Assembly (NCBI RefSeq): GCF_030549615.1
Contig: NZ_CP130832.1
Location: 1,178,001 to 1,242,000, forward strand
Reading direction: 5' to 3'
Source of the DNA: Stenotrophomonas sp. 610A2
GTDB lineage: Bacteria; Pseudomonadota; Gammaproteobacteria; Xanthomonadales; Xanthomonadaceae
DNA: 64,000 bases
The position numbers and the translations under genes were made by a program. Positions 1-15,717 of the stretch are shown here, piece by piece. Within the stretch, counting starts at the first letter, position 1. Each line of letters begins with the position of its first letter. The notes under the pieces are model-generated. The model searched no databases. It saw only the letters and a list, made by a program, of their open reading frames with translations, and was not told where the DNA came from.

Positions 1-2300
<2,300 letters not shown>

Positions 2301-2389
2301 TTGCGCAGGCGCTGCTGCAGTGATGCAGCAGCGCCGCCAGCACTAACTGACAGCCCATCGACACAGATTTCCTCCTTTCGGAGAACACC

Positions 2390-6613
<4,224 letters not shown>

Positions 6614-6625
6614 GTAGTTTGATCA

Positions 6626-6647
6626 GCCGACCCGTTCGCGGGTCGGC
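6626..6647 (+). other. perfect 9-bp hairpin with TTCG loop after rpoC
   Basis: Twelve bases after the rpoC stop codon there is a perfect inverted repeat (9 + 4 + 9) with stem GCCGACCCG and loop TTCG. No T-run follows, so it is a weak candidate for an intrinsic terminator. A role as an mRNA 3'-end stabiliser or processing site is equally possible. Confidence 0.6.
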
Positions 6648-6722
6648 AGTTCGACCTGAACGGGGTATATGGAGATCCCCCTGTAACAGCTCTGGATCAG
6701 GGCTGGCTTGGAAGGGGCTCGT

Positions 6723-6752
6723 TTGACTGGGCTCTTGACAAGTTGCTACAAT
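6723..6752 (+). promoter_or_regulatory. sigma70-type promoter of the str genes (rpsL)
   Basis: TTGACT (6723-6728) and TACAAT (6747-6752) are separated by 18 bases, a near-consensus housekeeping promoter. Initiation would be expected near 6759, giving an rpsL leader of about 80 bases. A TTGACA at 6735 is closer to the -10 but is only 6 bases away, so it is not the matching -35. Confidence 0.65.
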
Positions 6753-6762
6753 CGTCTGTCTC

Positions 6763-6786
6763 AGCAGGCCAAAATTTTGGCCTGCT
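6763..6786 (+). promoter_or_regulatory. 24-base perfect palindrome at the start of the rpsL leader
   Basis: A perfect 12 + 12 palindrome (half-site AGCAGGCCAAAA) begins within about 5 bases of the predicted transcription start. A second, shorter hairpin with stem GGCCG and a T-rich loop follows at 6805-6821, just before rpsL. In DNA the palindrome could be an operator; in RNA it would form a 5'-terminal stem. The sequence alone does not decide which. Confidence 0.5.
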
Positions 6787-6841
6787 TTACAATTTCCGCA
6801 TCCTGGCCGTTTTTTGCGGCCCCAATCAGAAGAACCTACTG

Positions 6842-7216
6842 ATGGCGACGATCAACCAGCTGGTACGCAAGCCGCGTCAAGCTACCACCTACAAGAGTGC
6901 CTCGCCGGCACTCGACAAGTGCCCGCAGCGCCGTGGCGTCTGCACGCGCGTTTACACCACCACTCCGAAGAAGCCGAACTCGGCTCTGCGCAAGGTTGCA
7001 AAGGTTCGCCTGACCAACCAGGAAGAAGTGATTTCCTACATCGGTGGTGAAGGCCACAACCTGCAGGAGCACTCCGTGGTCCTGATCCGTGGCGGTCGCG
7101 TCAAGGATCTGCCGGGTGTGCGTTACCACACCGTCCGTGGCTCGCTCGATGCCGCCGGCGTCGCCAAGCGTCGTCAGGCGCGTTCCAAGTACGGCGCAAA
7201 GCGTCCGAAGGCCTGA
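6842..7216 (+). CDS. rpsL: 30S ribosomal protein S12
   Basis: S12 sits at the decoding centre of the 30S subunit and controls accuracy. The protein has 124 residues, the family length, when started at the ATG of [13 protein letters not shown] (6842). The open frame continues upstream, but that part is leader RNA. The streptomycin-determining lysines look wild type: K43 in TPKKPNS and the lysine of [11 protein letters not shown]. The GVCTRVYTT segment that carries the methylthio-aspartate neighbourhood is intact. It is the first gene of the str group, has its own promoter upstream, and rpsG follows after 10 bases. Confidence 0.98.
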
Positions 7217-7226
7217 GGAATAAGAC

Positions 7227-7694
7227 ATGTCACGTAAAGGTAATACTCCCCAGCGTTCGGTCCTGCCGGATCCGAAGCACAAGAGCGAAACCATTGCCCG
7301 CTTCATCAACATGGTCATGTTGAGCGGCAAGAAGTCCGTTGCTGAAAAGATCGTCTATGGCGCCATGGACGTGATCGGCGAAAAGAACCCGAACGCAATC
7401 GAGCTGGTGCAGAAGGCACTGGACAACGTTGCTCCGGGCGTCGAAGTGAAGTCGCGTCGCGTCGGTGGTGCCACCTACCAGGTGCCGGTCGAAGTGCGTG
7501 CATCGCGCAAGATGGCCCTGGCCATGCGTTGGCTGATCGACTCGGCACGTAAGCGTGGCGAGAACACCATGCCGCGCAAGCTGGCCGCTGAACTGCTGGA
7601 CGCCTCGGAAAACCGTGGCGGCGCCATCAAGAAGCGTGAAGAGACCCACCGTATGGCGGAAGCGAACAAGGCCTTCGCTCACTACCGCTGGTGA
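7227..7694 (+). CDS. rpsG: 30S ribosomal protein S7
   Basis: S7 nucleates assembly of the 30S head by binding the 3' domain of 16S rRNA and lines the exit site. It has 155 residues, opening [18 protein letters not shown] and ending HYRW, the expected length. The ATG at 7227 follows an AGGAAT Shine-Dalgarno 10 bases after rpsL. In E. coli S7 represses its own operon by binding the rpsL-rpsG junction. That junction is only 10 bases here, far shorter than in E. coli, so the same regulatory structure is unlikely to be conserved. Confidence 0.98.
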   Translation: MSRKGNTPQRSVLPDPKHKSETIARFINMVMLSGKKSVAEKIVYGAMDVIGEKNPNAIELVQKALDNVAPGVEVKSRRVGGATYQVPVEVRASRKMALAMRWLIDSARKRGENTMPRKLAAELLDASENRGGAIKKREETHRMAEANKAFAHYRW

Positions 7695-7770
7695 GTTGTT
7701 GGGGCCTTGGAAACAGGGCCCCTGGCACCCACATAGGTGCTGCTTGTAGCGCTTTGAGCGCTGCTTAAAT

Positions 7771-7798
7771 CCGAAGGCCGCCGCAAGGCGGCGTTCGG
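7771..7798 (+). other. hairpin with GCAA loop between rpsG and fusA
   Basis: The 136-base rpsG-fusA gap contains a strong stem: CCGAA and GCCGCC on the left pair with GGCGGC and TTCGG on the right, with one G/G mismatch and a GCAA tetraloop. A weaker GGGGCC/GGCCCC stem lies at 7701-7722. Neither has a T-run, so they look like mRNA stability or processing elements rather than terminators. Confidence 0.5.
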
Positions 7799-7830
7799 CC
7801 ATCCGAATTCCAAGAAATTGAGAGGCTCCC

Positions 7831-9972
7831 GTGGCCCGCACCACTCCTATCGAGCGTTACCGTAACTTCGGCATCATGGCTCACATCGATGCCGGCAAGA
7901 CCACCACGTCCGAGCGCATCCTGTTCTACACCGGCAAGAGCCACAAGCTCGGTGAAGTGCATGACGGCGCCGCCACCATGGACTGGATGGAGCAGGAGCA
8001 GGAGCGTGGCATCACGATCCAGTCCGCTGCTACCACCGCGTTCTGGAAGGGCATGGACAAGTCCCTGCCGGAGCACCGTTTCAACATCATCGACACCCCT
8101 GGGCACGTTGACTTCACCATCGAAGTCGAGCGCTCCCTGCGCGTGCTCGACGGCGCGGTGTTCGTGCTGTGCGCCGTTGGTGGCGTGCAGCCGCAGTCCG
8201 AGACCGTGTGGCGCCAGGCCAACAAGTACCAGGTTCCGCGCATCGCGTTCGTCAACAAGATGGACCGTACCGGTGCCAACTTCCTGAAGGTCCGTGACCA
8301 GCTGAAGGCCAAGCTCGGCGCCGTTGCCGTGCCGATGCAGCTGCCGATCGGTGCCGAGGAAGGCTTCAAGGGCGTGGTCGACCTGCTCAAGATGAAGGCC
8401 ATCCATTGGGATGACGCGTCGCAGGGCATGAAGTTCGAGTACGGCGACATCCCGGCTGACATGCAGGCGGCGGCTGAAGAAGCCCGCACCTTCATGATCG
8501 AAACCGCGGCTGAAGCCAGCGAAGAGCTGATGGAAAAGTACCTGGGCGGCGAAGAGCTGGACGAGGCCGAGATCATCCAGGCGCTGCGTACCCGTACGCT
8601 GGCCGTGGAAATCGTGCCGATGTTCTGTGGTTCGGCGTTCAAGAACAAGGGCGTGCAGGCCATGCTCGACGGCGTGATCCAGTTGCTGCCGTCGCCGGTT
8701 GACGTGCCTGACGTGAAGGGCACCGACGTCGACAACGACACCATCGAGATGACCCGCAAGTCGGACGACAAGGCTCCGTTCTCGTCGCTGGCGTTCAAGA
8801 TCATCACCGATCCGTTCGTTGGCGCGCTGACCTTCTTCCGTGTCTACTCGGGTACCCTGAACGGTGGCGACACCGTGCTGAACTCGGTGAAGAACAAGAA
8901 GGAGCGCATCGGCCGCATCCTGCAGATGCACTCGAACAACCGCGAGGAAATCAAGGAAGTTCTGGCTGGTGACATCGCGGCTGCCGTGGGCCTGAAGGAC
9001 ACCACCACCGGTGACACGCTGTGCTCGATCGATGCACCGATCGTGCTTGAGCGCATGACGTTCCCGGAGCCGGTGATCTCGATGGCCGTCGAGCCGAAGA
9101 CCAAGTCGGACCAGGAAAAGATGGGTCTGGCACTGGGCCGTCTGGCACAGGAAGATCCGTCGTTCCGCGTCAAGACCGACGAAGAATCCGGCCAGACCAT
9201 CATCTCCGGCATGGGCGAGCTGCACCTGGACATCATCGTTGACCGCCTCAAGCGCGAATTCAACGTTGAAGCCAACGTCGGCAAGCCGCAGGTTGCGTAC
9301 CGCGAAACCATCCATCTGGCTGACGTCAAGTCGGATTACAAGCACGCCAAGCAGTCCGGTGGTAAGGGTCAGTACGGTCACGTCGTGATCGAACTGTCGC
9401 CGATCACCGCTGAAGATCGTGCCGATCCGAAGCTGGCTGGTTCCATCAAGGACGATTTCCTGTTCATCAACGACATCACCGGCGGCGTGATCCCGAAGGA
9501 ATTCATTCCTTCCGTGGAAAAGGGCCTGCGCGAAACCATCACCAGCGGTCCGCTGGCTGGCTTCCCGGTGGTTGACGTCAAGGTCAAGCTGGTGTTCGGC
9601 TCGTACCATGACGTTGACTCCTCGGAAATGGCGTTCAAGCTCGCCTCGTCGATGGCCTTCAAGCAGGGCTTCGCCAAGGCCAAGCCGGTGCTGCTGGAGC
9701 CGATCATGAAGGTCGAGATCGTGACCCCGGAAGACTACCAGGGTGACGTGATGGGCGACGTAAGCCGCCGTCGTGGCGTTCTGCAGGGCTCGGGCACCAC
9801 CGGTGACGGTTCGGCCAGCATCATCAATGCGATGATCCCGCTGGGCGAAATGTTCGGTTACGCCACCGCGCTGCGTTCGCAGACCCAGGGTCGCGCAACC
9901 TTCACGATGGAATTCGACCACTACGAGCCGGCGCCGAACAACATCGCCGAAACCGTTATCAAGAAGGGCTGA
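7831..9972 (+). CDS. fusA: elongation factor G
   Basis: EF-G is the translational GTPase that drives ribosomal translocation. It has 713 residues. The GTPase motifs are clear: AHIDAGKTT (P-loop, about residues 17-25), [16 protein letters not shown], and NKMDRTGAN. The later domains end with the conserved [24 protein letters not shown]. The start is GTG at 7831, chosen because GAGAGG lies 6 bases upstream and the protein begins in the family-typical [12 protein letters not shown]. It is followed by tuf after 51 bases. This is the long bacterial fusA form in the str operon, not the fusB paralogue. Confidence 0.98.
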   Translation: MARTTPIERYRNFGIMAHIDAGKTTTSERILFYTGKSHKLGEVHDGAATMDWMEQEQERGITIQSAATTAFWKGMDKSLPEHRFNIIDTPGHVDFTIEVERSLRVLDGAVFVLCAVGGVQPQSETVWRQANKYQVPRIAFVNKMDRTGANFLKVRDQLKAKLGAVAVPMQLPIGAEEGFKGVVDLLKMKAIHWDDASQGMKFEYGDIPADMQAAAEEARTFMIETAAEASEELMEKYLGGEELDEAEIIQALRTRTLAVEIVPMFCGSAFKNKGVQAMLDGVIQLLPSPVDVPDVKGTDVDNDTIEMTRKSDDKAPFSSLAFKIITDPFVGALTFFRVYSGTLNGGDTVLNSVKNKKERIGRILQMHSNNREEIKEVLAGDIAAAVGLKDTTTGDTLCSIDAPIVLERMTFPEPVISMAVEPKTKSDQEKMGLALGRLAQEDPSFRVKTDEESGQTIISGMGELHLDIIVDRLKREFNVEANVGKPQVAYRETIHLADVKSDYKHAKQSGGKGQYGHVVIELSPITAEDRADPKLAGSIKDDFLFINDITGGVIPKEFIPSVEKGLRETITSGPLAGFPVVDVKVKLVFGSYHDVDSSEMAFKLASSMAFKQGFAKAKPVLLEPIMKVEIVTPEDYQGDVMGDVSRRRGVLQGSGTTGDGSASIINAMIPLGEMFGYATALRSQTQGRATFTMEFDHYEPAPNNIAETVIKKG

Positions 9973-10023
9973 GTCTCAGACTCAGCCTCTCCCTCCAAGT
10001 TTTAGCTAATCAAGGAATTACAT

Positions 10024-11214
10024 ATGTCCAAGGGTAAGTTCGAACGTACCAAGCCGCACGTCAACGTCGGCACCATCGGCCACGTCGATCATGGCAAGAC
10101 CACGCTGACCGCCGCACTGACCAAGATCGGTGCTGAGCGCTTCGGTGGCGAGTTCAAGGATTACTCCTCGATCGACGCCGCGCCGGAAGAAAAGGCACGT
10201 GGCATCACGATCTCGACCGCGCACGTTGAGTACGAATCCGCGACCCGTCACTACGCCCACGTGGATTGCCCGGGCCATGCTGACTACGTCAAGAACATGA
10301 TCACCGGTGCTGCCCAGATGGACGGCGCGATCCTGGTCTGCTCGGCTGCTGACGGCCCGATGCCGCAGACCCGCGAGCACATCCTGCTGTCGCGTCAGGT
10401 CGGCGTGCCGTACATCGTCGTGTTCCTGAACAAGGCCGACATGGTTGACGATGCCGAGCTGCTGGAACTGGTCGAAATGGAAGTCCGCGAGCTGCTGAGC
10501 AAGTACGACTTCCCGGGCGACGACACCCCGATCGTGCACGGTTCGGCTCGTATGGCGCTGGAAGGCGACCAGAGCGACATCGGCGTGCCGGCCATCCTGA
10601 AGCTGGTCGATGCACTGGACAGCTGGATCCCGACCCCGGAGCGCGACGTCGACAAGCCGTTCCTGATGCCGGTGGAAGACGTGTTCTCGATCTCGGGCCG
10701 CGGCACCGTGGTGACCGGTCGTATCGAGCGTGGCGTGATCAAGGTCGGCGAAGAAATCGAAATCGTCGGTATCCGTCCGGTCCAGAAGACCACCGTCACC
10801 GGTGTGGAAATGTTCCGCAAGCTGCTCGACCAGGGTCAGGCAGGCGACAACGCCGGTTTGCTGCTGCGCGGCACCAAGCGTGACGACGTTGAGCGTGGCC
10901 AGGTTCTGGCCAAGCCGGGCTCGATCAAGCCGCACACCCAGTTCGAAGCTGAGGTGTACGTGCTGTCGAAGGATGAGGGCGGCCGTCACACCCCGTTCTT
11001 CAAGGGCTACCGTCCGCAGTTCTACTTCCGTACCACCGACATCACCGGTGCGGTTGAGCTGCCGGAAGGCGTCGAGATGGTGATGCCGGGCGACAACGTG
11101 AAGATGGTTGTCACCCTGATCAACCCGGTGGCAATGGACGAAGGTCTGCGCTTCGCAATCCGCGAAGGTGGCCGTACCGTCGGCGCCGGCGTGGTTGCAA
11201 AGATCATCGCCTAA
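10024..11214 (+). CDS. tuf: elongation factor Tu
   Basis: EF-Tu carries aminoacyl-tRNA to the ribosomal A site as a GTP complex. The 396-residue protein shows the P-loop [36 protein letters not shown] and the C-terminal barrels ending [10 protein letters not shown], all with standard residues. AAGGAATT precedes the ATG at 10024. It is the last gene of the str group, and a strong terminator follows within 40 bases. Xanthomonads usually carry a second, near-identical tuf upstream of secE; only one copy lies in this window. Confidence 0.98.
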   Translation: MSKGKFERTKPHVNVGTIGHVDHGKTTLTAALTKIGAERFGGEFKDYSSIDAAPEEKARGITISTAHVEYESATRHYAHVDCPGHADYVKNMITGAAQMDGAILVCSAADGPMPQTREHILLSRQVGVPYIVVFLNKADMVDDAELLELVEMEVRELLSKYDFPGDDTPIVHGSARMALEGDQSDIGVPAILKLVDALDSWIPTPERDVDKPFLMPVEDVFSISGRGTVVTGRIERGVIKVGEEIEIVGIRPVQKTTVTGVEMFRKLLDQGQAGDNAGLLLRGTKRDDVERGQVLAKPGSIKPHTQFEAEVYVLSKDEGGRHTPFFKGYRPQFYFRTTDITGAVELPEGVEMVMPGDNVKMVVTLINPVAMDEGLRFAIREGGRTVGAGVVAKIIA

Positions 11215-11252
11215 TAGCGCTGCGCTTCCTCGCGAAGCAAGGTGTTGAAGAA

Positions 11253-11279
11253 GGGCGGCCTCCGGGCCGCCCTTTTTTA
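11253..11279 (+). terminator. intrinsic terminator after tuf
   Basis: Perfect 8-bp stem GGGCGGCC/GGCCGCCC with a TCCG loop, followed immediately by six T residues. This is a textbook Rho-independent terminator and it separates the str transcription unit from the S10 genes. Confidence 0.92.
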
Positions 11280-11487
11280 TTGTTTGTTTTGTGGGTGGGG
11301 TGAGGCCGGGGTTTCGTGTGGTGTGCGTGTTTGACGCTTGTGGCTTGAAGAGCCTGGTGCTTGAGGGGCTGGGAGGTTTCGGCGCCAAAAGCTTCAAGTG
11401 TCATGAGCTTTGAGGGCTCAAGGCTTCAATTGGCTGAAGAAGCCAGAAGCTGGGAGTCAAAGGCCAAAAAGCTAAAAGTCAAAGGTC

Positions 11488-11628
11488 AAAAGCTTTCCCT
11501 CACCCCAACCCCTCTCCCGTAAACGGGAGAGGGGCCAGTACTCCGCCAGCCCGCAGTCCCCTAGCGACCCACGCATTCCGAGCCCCTCTCCCGTTTACGG
11601 GAGAGGGGTTGGGGTGAGGGCAGCTTTT
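11488..11628. repeat. MITE-like inverted repeat, copy 1
   Basis: About 141 bases with long inverted ends. The left end reads AAAAGCTTTCCCTCACCCC and the right end is its mirror, ending GTGAGGGCAGCTTTT. Each arm contains an 11-bp hairpin of CCCCTCTCCCG/CGGGAGAGGGG with TAAA (left) or TTTA (right) in the loop, and about 45 unique bases separate the arms. A second copy lies at 34344-34466. No coding capacity; probably a non-autonomous repeat. Confidence 0.75.
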
Positions 11629-11653
11629 CGCGGAAAGTTTGAAAAACCTGAAT

Positions 11654-11676
11654 AGGCTGCAGGCTGCAGGCTGCAG
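11654..11676. repeat. AGGCTGC heptamer, three tandem copies
   Basis: Three perfect head-to-tail copies of a 7-base unit plus two further bases, 25 bases right of the MITE-like element. The second MITE-like copy is also flanked by a heptamer array, although of a different sequence. Confidence 0.7.
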
Positions 11677-12026
11677 CCGGGATGGATTTGTACTTCGGCT
11701 TCGCCGGCGTGGATAATGCCGCTCCCGGCGGAAGTGGCGGGGTCGAGGTATTCACATTCAGGCCTGTTCAGGGTTTGCCTGGCTGCGGCCGGCACAATTG
11801 CTGCGTCTGGATAGGGTGGGGTGCTCGACGCAGTGCCGTCATGCGGGTCTCCCGGCCTTTTCGCTACCGCATCTGCCATCTGTCCATTCATCCCCCAGTT
11901 AGCCGGGATACCCGCATCCGCGCAGATCATCTACGCAGTTGCCAAGGCCAAAACCCGCATATGCGCGGGAAACCCCGTAAATCCGGCTGTTAGCTGAAGG
12001 ACCCCATACCTCGGCAGAGGGGTGAG

Positions 12027-12055
12027 TTGCAATAGGAAAAGAATACTGACAGAAT
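12027..12055 (+). promoter_or_regulatory. candidate promoter for the S10 genes
   Basis: TTGCAA (12027-12032) and CAGAAT (12050-12055) are 17 bases apart, about 295 bases upstream of rpsJ. Both hexamers are only moderate matches. It is proposed because the strong terminator after tuf requires a new start for the S10 operon and because an attenuator-like hairpin lies downstream of it. Confidence 0.35.
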
Positions 12056-12161
12056 GCACGACCACTCGCGGAAGTGCTCGTTTACGGGAATTCCGCAACC
12101 AGCGAAAAGAGGAGCAGGACGCGCCTCGTATTCGCCAGACAAGGACAGGTCGCATGGGAGG

Positions 12162-12185
12162 CACTCCGTTCAACGGGGTGTTTTT
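12162..12185 (+). promoter_or_regulatory. attenuator-like hairpin in the S10 leader
   Basis: Seven-base stem CACTCCG/CGGGGTG (one T-G pair) with a TTCAA loop, followed by TTTTT, 165 bases before rpsJ. It has the form of an intrinsic terminator but lies inside the presumed leader. In E. coli the S10 leader is attenuated by ribosomal protein L4; whether L4 acts here is inference. Confidence 0.5.
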
Positions 12186-12349
12186 CGTGCGTTTGAACAA
12201 GTCTGGGGCGGGCCGGGAAACCGGGCCGCCCTGCTGTTATGAAAGGATTCGCGCGACGGGCAGTGCTTCGGCGCTAAACGTCGTTTTCATGGGGTTCGGC
12301 ACACATAGGGGCCGAACCTGTCGCTCTTTAGACCCATAGGAATACCGTC

Positions 12350-12661
12350 ATGGCGGACCAAAAGATCCGAATTCGGTTGAAGGCGTTTGATCATCGTTTG
12401 ATCGACCGTTCGGCCAGCGAGATCGTTGAAACGGCAAAGCGGACCGGCGCGCAAGTGCGTGGCCCGATCCCTCTGCCCACCAAGATCGAGCGTTACACCA
12501 TCCTCGTCTCCCCGCACGTCGACAAAGACGCGCGTGACCAGTACGAGACCCGCACGCATAAGCGCGTGCTCGATATCGTCGACCCCAACGACAAGACCGT
12601 GGACGCGCTGATGAAGCTCGAACTGGCTGCCGGCGTCGACGTTCAGATCAAGCTGACCTGA
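12350..12661 (+). CDS. rpsJ: 30S ribosomal protein S10
   Basis: S10 is a 30S head protein and also the NusE subunit of antitermination complexes that bridge RNA polymerase and the ribosome. It has 103 residues, the standard length, beginning [19 protein letters not shown] and containing [13 protein letters not shown] and the loop [13 protein letters not shown]. The ATG at 12350 is the only sensible start. It opens the S10 gene group after the 1.1-kb gap downstream of tuf, and rplC follows after 11 bases. Confidence 0.98.
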   Translation: MADQKIRIRLKAFDHRLIDRSASEIVETAKRTGAQVRGPIPLPTKIERYTILVSPHVDKDARDQYETRTHKRVLDIVDPNDKTVDALMKLELAAGVDVQIKLT

Positions 12662-12672
12662 GGACTACGACC

Positions 12673-13323
12673 ATGACGAAGAAATATTCGTTGGGCTTCG
12701 TGGGCCGCAAGGCTGGCATGAGCCGCGTTTTCACCGAAGATGGCCAGTCCATCCCGGTGACCCTGATTGAAGCCACCCCGAACCGCATCGCGCAGATCAA
12801 GACCGTTGAAACCGACGGCTACAGCGCAGTGCAGGTGACTGTCGGCGCGCGTCGCGCTGCACTGGTCAACAAGCCGGAAGCTGGTCACCTCGCCAAGGCG
12901 AAGGTTGAAGCTGGCCGCGGCCTGTGGGAATTCCGCGTTGAAGACGCACAGATCGGCGATTTCGCCGTCGGTGGCGAAATCAAGGCAGACATCTTTGAAG
13001 TCGGCCAGACGGTTGACGTCCAGGGCGTCACCAAGGGTAAGGGCTTCCAGGGCACCATCAAGCGCTACAACTTCCGTATGGGCGATGCAACCCACGGTAA
13101 CTCGCTGTCGCATCGCGCGCCGGGTTCCTTGGGCCAGCGCCAGACCCCGGGTCGCGTTTTCCCGGGCAAGAAGATGTCCGGCCACATGGGTTCGGTGCAG
13201 CAGAGCACCCAGAACCTGGAAGTGGTCAAGGTCGATGTCGAGCGTGGTCTGATTGCCATCCGCGGCGCCGTGCCTGGCGCAGCCGGTGGTGACGTGATCG
13301 TGCGTCCGGCTAGCAAGGCATAA
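12673..13323 (+). CDS. rplC: 50S ribosomal protein L3
   Basis: L3 is an early assembly protein of the 50S subunit whose long loop reaches toward the peptidyl transferase centre. It has 216 residues. The conserved loop [18 protein letters not shown] includes the glutamine that PrmB methylates in E. coli, and [13 protein letters not shown] precedes it. It begins [25 protein letters not shown] Shine-Dalgarno overlaps the end of rpsJ. Its position between rpsJ and rplD is standard for S10 operons. Confidence 0.98.
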   Translation: MTKKYSLGFVGRKAGMSRVFTEDGQSIPVTLIEATPNRIAQIKTVETDGYSAVQVTVGARRAALVNKPEAGHLAKAKVEAGRGLWEFRVEDAQIGDFAVGGEIKADIFEVGQTVDVQGVTKGKGFQGTIKRYNFRMGDATHGNSLSHRAPGSLGQRQTPGRVFPGKKMSGHMGSVQQSTQNLEVVKVDVERGLIAIRGAVPGAAGGDVIVRPASKA

Positions 13324-13335
13324 GGAGAGATGACG

Positions 13336-13941
13336 ATGGAACTCGTTATCACGGGTAGCAACAACAAGGTCTCGGTCTCCGAAGCCGTGTTCGGTCGCGA
13401 TTTCAGCGAAGATCTGGTTCACCAGGTCGTCGTTGCCTACCGCAACGCCGCACGTTCGGGCACCAAGGCACAGAAGACGCGTTCTGAAGTGGCTGGTACC
13501 ACCAAGAAGTCGAAGAAGCAGAAGGGTGGTGGCGCTCGTCACGGTGCCCTGACCGCTCCGATCTTCGTCGGCGGTGGTGTCACCTTCGCGGCCAAGCCGC
13601 GTAGCTTCGAACAGAAGGTCAATCGCAAGCAGTATCGCGCCGCCATGTGCGCCATCCTGTCCGAGCTGAACCGCCAGGGTCGCCTGACCATCGTTGAGTC
13701 GTTCGATGTCGAAGCGACCAGCACCAAGGCCCTGACCACCAAGCTGGCTGGCCTGGAAGTGGGCAAGCGTCCGCTGATCGTCACCGAAGAAGCTTCCGAG
13801 CACCTGTACCTGTCCGCTCGCAACCTGCCGTATGTGCAGGTGCGTGACGTGCAGGGGCTGGACCCGGTTTCGCTGGTCGGTGCCGACACGGTCGTCATCA
13901 CCGCTGACGCGGTCAAGAAGGTCGAGGAGTGGCTGGCATGA
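13336..13941 (+). CDS. rplD: 50S ribosomal protein L4
   Basis: L4 binds domain I of 23S rRNA and extends into the exit tunnel. In E. coli it also represses the S10 operon. The 201-residue form beginning [14 protein letters not shown] is chosen. An in-frame ATG six bases earlier (13330) lies only 2 bases from the AGGAGA Shine-Dalgarno, whereas 13336 has an 8-base spacing. The tunnel-loop sequence [16 protein letters not shown] is present. The stop codon overlaps the rplW start by four bases (ATGA), which suggests translational coupling. Confidence 0.97.
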   Translation: MELVITGSNNKVSVSEAVFGRDFSEDLVHQVVVAYRNAARSGTKAQKTRSEVAGTTKKSKKQKGGGARHGALTAPIFVGGGVTFAAKPRSFEQKVNRKQYRAAMCAILSELNRQGRLTIVESFDVEATSTKALTTKLAGLEVGKRPLIVTEEASEHLYLSARNLPYVQVRDVQGLDPVSLVGADTVVITADAVKKVEEWLA

Positions 13942-14237
13942 GCGCCAACGAAAAAATCTTCAGCGTGCTGCGTGCACCGCGAGTCTCTGAAAAGACCGCG
14001 CGCCTGCAGGAAATCTCCAACCAATACGTCTTCGAAGTTTCGAACGAAGCCACCAAGGCCGATGTAAAGGCCGCGGTTGAGCAGCTGTTCGACGTCAAGG
14101 TCGAGTCGGTCAACGTGCTGAACGTGAAGGGCAAGAACAAGTCCTTCCGTAATCGCGCAGGCCGCCGCGGCGATTGGCGCAAGGCGTATGTGCGTCTCGC
14201 CGATGGCCAGTCCATCGATGTAACGGCCAAGGCCTGA
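13938..14237 (+). CDS. rplW: 50S ribosomal protein L23
   Basis: L23 lies at the polypeptide exit and is the docking site for trigger factor and SRP. With the ATG at 13938 the protein is [19 protein letters not shown] and 99 residues long, the family length. GAGGAG 8-9 bases upstream, inside rplD, supports this start over an earlier in-frame GTG at 13929. Conserved features are the [19 protein letters not shown] helix and the [11 protein letters not shown] basic segment. It overlaps rplD by four bases; rplB is 10 bases downstream. Confidence 0.97.
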   Translation: MSANEKIFSVLRAPRVSEKTARLQEISNQYVFEVSNEATKADVKAAVEQLFDVKVESVNVLNVKGKNKSFRNRAGRRGDWRKAYVRLADGQSIDVTAKA

Positions 14238-14247
14238 GGTACATCCC

Positions 14248-15075
14248 ATGCCATTGATGAAATTCAAACCCACTTCTCCCGGCCGTCGTTCGGCCGTGCG
14301 CGTGGTCACTCCTGATCTGCACAAAGGCGCGCCGCATGCTGCGTTGCTGGAGCCGCAGAGCAAGTCCGGCGGTCGTAACCACCACGGTCGCATCACCACC
14401 CGTCACGTTGGTGGTGGTCACAAGCAGCACTACCGTCTGATCGACTTCAAGCGCAACAAGGAAGGCATTCCGGCACGCGTGGAACGTATCGAATACGATC
14501 CGAACCGCACTGCCCATATCGCCCTGCTGTGCTACGTCGACGGCGAGCGTCGCTACATCATCGCCCCGAAGGGCCTGAAGGCTGGTGACCAGGTCATCTC
14601 GGGCGCTCACGCCCCGATCAAGACCGGTAACACCCTGCCGCTGCGCAACATCCCGGTCGGTACCACCGTCCACGGGATCGAGCTGAAGCCGGGCAAGGGC
14701 GCTCAGATCGCTCGTGCCGCTGGTGCAGGCGTGCAGCTGGTCGCTCGTGAAGGTATCTACGCCACCCTGCGTCTGCGCTCGGGTGAAATGCGTAAGGTGC
14801 CGATCGAATGCCGCGCCACCATTGGTGAAGTCGGTAACGACGAGCACAACCTGGAGAAGCTGGGCAAGGCTGGTGCCAAGCGCTGGCGCGGCGTCAAGCC
14901 GACCGTCCGCGGTGCCGCCATGAACCCGGTGGATCACCCGCACGGTGGTGGTGAAGCCAAGGCCGGCCAGGGTAATCCGCATCCGGTCACCCCGTGGGGC
15001 GTTCCGACCAAGGGTTACAAGACGCGCCATAACAAGCGCACTCAGCAGTTCATCGTCCGCGATCGTAGGGGCTAA
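14248..15075 (+). CDS. rplB: 50S ribosomal protein L2
   Basis: L2 is a core 50S protein needed for subunit joining and peptidyl transfer. It has 275 residues, starting [20 protein letters not shown]. The conserved C-terminal region includes [20 protein letters not shown] with the histidine implicated in peptidyl transferase function (H229 in E. coli), and ends [11 protein letters not shown]. Spacing to rpsS is 6 bases. Nothing departs from the family. Confidence 0.98.
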   Translation: MPLMKFKPTSPGRRSAVRVVTPDLHKGAPHAALLEPQSKSGGRNHHGRITTRHVGGGHKQHYRLIDFKRNKEGIPARVERIEYDPNRTAHIALLCYVDGERRYIIAPKGLKAGDQVISGAHAPIKTGNTLPLRNIPVGTTVHGIELKPGKGAQIARAAGAGVQLVAREGIYATLRLRSGEMRKVPIECRATIGEVGNDEHNLEKLGKAGAKRWRGVKPTVRGAAMNPVDHPHGGGEAKAGQGNPHPVTPWGVPTKGYKTRHNKRTQQFIVRDRRG

Positions 15076-15081
15076 TCGACC

Positions 15082-15351
15082 ATGGCACGTTCACTCAAGA
15101 AGGGCCCGTTCGTCGATCACCACCTCGTCAAGAAGGTGGAGGCCGCTGCGGGCAGCAAGAAGCCGATCAAAACCTGGTCGCGCCGTTCGATGATCCTGCC
15201 GGAAATGGTAGGCGTCACCATCGCCGTTCATAACGGCAAGAACCACGTTCCAGTGCTCGTCAACGAGAACATGGTCGGCCACAAGCTCGGCGAATTTGCC
15301 GTCACCCGGACCTTCAAGGGTCACGGTGGCGACAAGAAGTCGGGCAAGTAA
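15082..15351 (+). CDS. rpsS: 30S ribosomal protein S19
   Basis: S19 forms a complex with S13 in the 30S head and contacts tRNA in the A and P sites. It has 89 residues, beginning [19 protein letters not shown] and including the conserved [11 protein letters not shown] and [18 protein letters not shown]. It starts 6 bases after rplB and is followed by rplV after 12 bases. Length and sequence are standard. Confidence 0.98.
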   Translation: MARSLKKGPFVDHHLVKKVEAAAGSKKPIKTWSRRSMILPEMVGVTIAVHNGKNHVPVLVNENMVGHKLGEFAVTRTFKGHGGDKKSGK

Positions 15352-15363
15352 GGAGAGATGACA

Positions 15364-15699
15364 ATGGAAGCGAAAGCAATCCTGCGCTCCGCGCGCATCT
15401 CTGCGCAGAAAGCCCGTCTGGTCGCTGACCAGGTGCGCGGTCTGCCGGCCGAGCGTGCGGTCAACCTGCTGAAGTTTTCGGATAAGAAGGCTGCCCACCT
15501 GATCAAGAAGGTGGTGGAGTCGGCTATCGCAAATGCCGAAAACAACCAGGGCGCTGACATCGACGAGCTGAAGGTCCAGACCATCATGGTTGATGAAGGT
15601 CCGACCCTGAAGCGTTTCATGGCGCGGGCGAAAGGCCGCGGTACCCGCATCCTCAAGCGCACCAGCCACATCACTGTGGTTGTGGGCGCCGGCAAGTAA
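15364..15699 (+). CDS. rplV: 50S ribosomal protein L22
   Basis: L22 contacts every domain of 23S rRNA and its beta-hairpin lines the exit tunnel, where macrolide-resistance changes occur. The 111-residue form starting [13 protein letters not shown] at 15364 is preferred: an in-frame ATG at 15358 is only 2 bases from the AGGAGA Shine-Dalgarno, exactly as at rplD. The tunnel hairpin ([18 protein letters not shown]) shows no deletion or insertion. rpsC follows after 18 bases. Confidence 0.97.
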   Translation: MEAKAILRSARISAQKARLVADQVRGLPAERAVNLLKFSDKKAAHLIKKVVESAIANAENNQGADIDELKVQTIMVDEGPTLKRFMARAKGRGTRILKRTSHITVVVGAGK

Positions 15700-15717
15700 G
15701 CGGAAAGGATAAAGACC

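Larger units (their letters stand above)
11281..12349 (+). other. 1.07-kb intergenic region between tuf and rpsJ
   Basis: No credible gene is seen. Short open frames on both strands lack ribosome binding sites and family-like sequence, and some run into the repeats. From left to right the region holds a stretch rich in AAGCTT/GCTTSAAG-like words (about 11330-11487), a MITE-like double hairpin (11488-11628), three tandem copies of AGGCTGC (11654-11676), unassigned sequence, a candidate promoter (12027-12055), and an attenuator-like hairpin (12162-12185) that belongs to the rpsJ leader. A GC-rich, imperfect stem lies at about 12205-12231. Confidence 0.7.

Noticed and set aside
6735..6752. TTGACA at 6735 as the -35 of the rpsL promoter
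   Set aside because: It is only 6 bases from TACAAT; TTGACT at 6723 has the correct 18-base spacing.
11595..12339. Several 60-110 codon frames in the tuf-rpsJ gap
   Set aside because: No ribosome binding sites, translations include the repeat (for example TPTPLP), and no conserved-looking segments.
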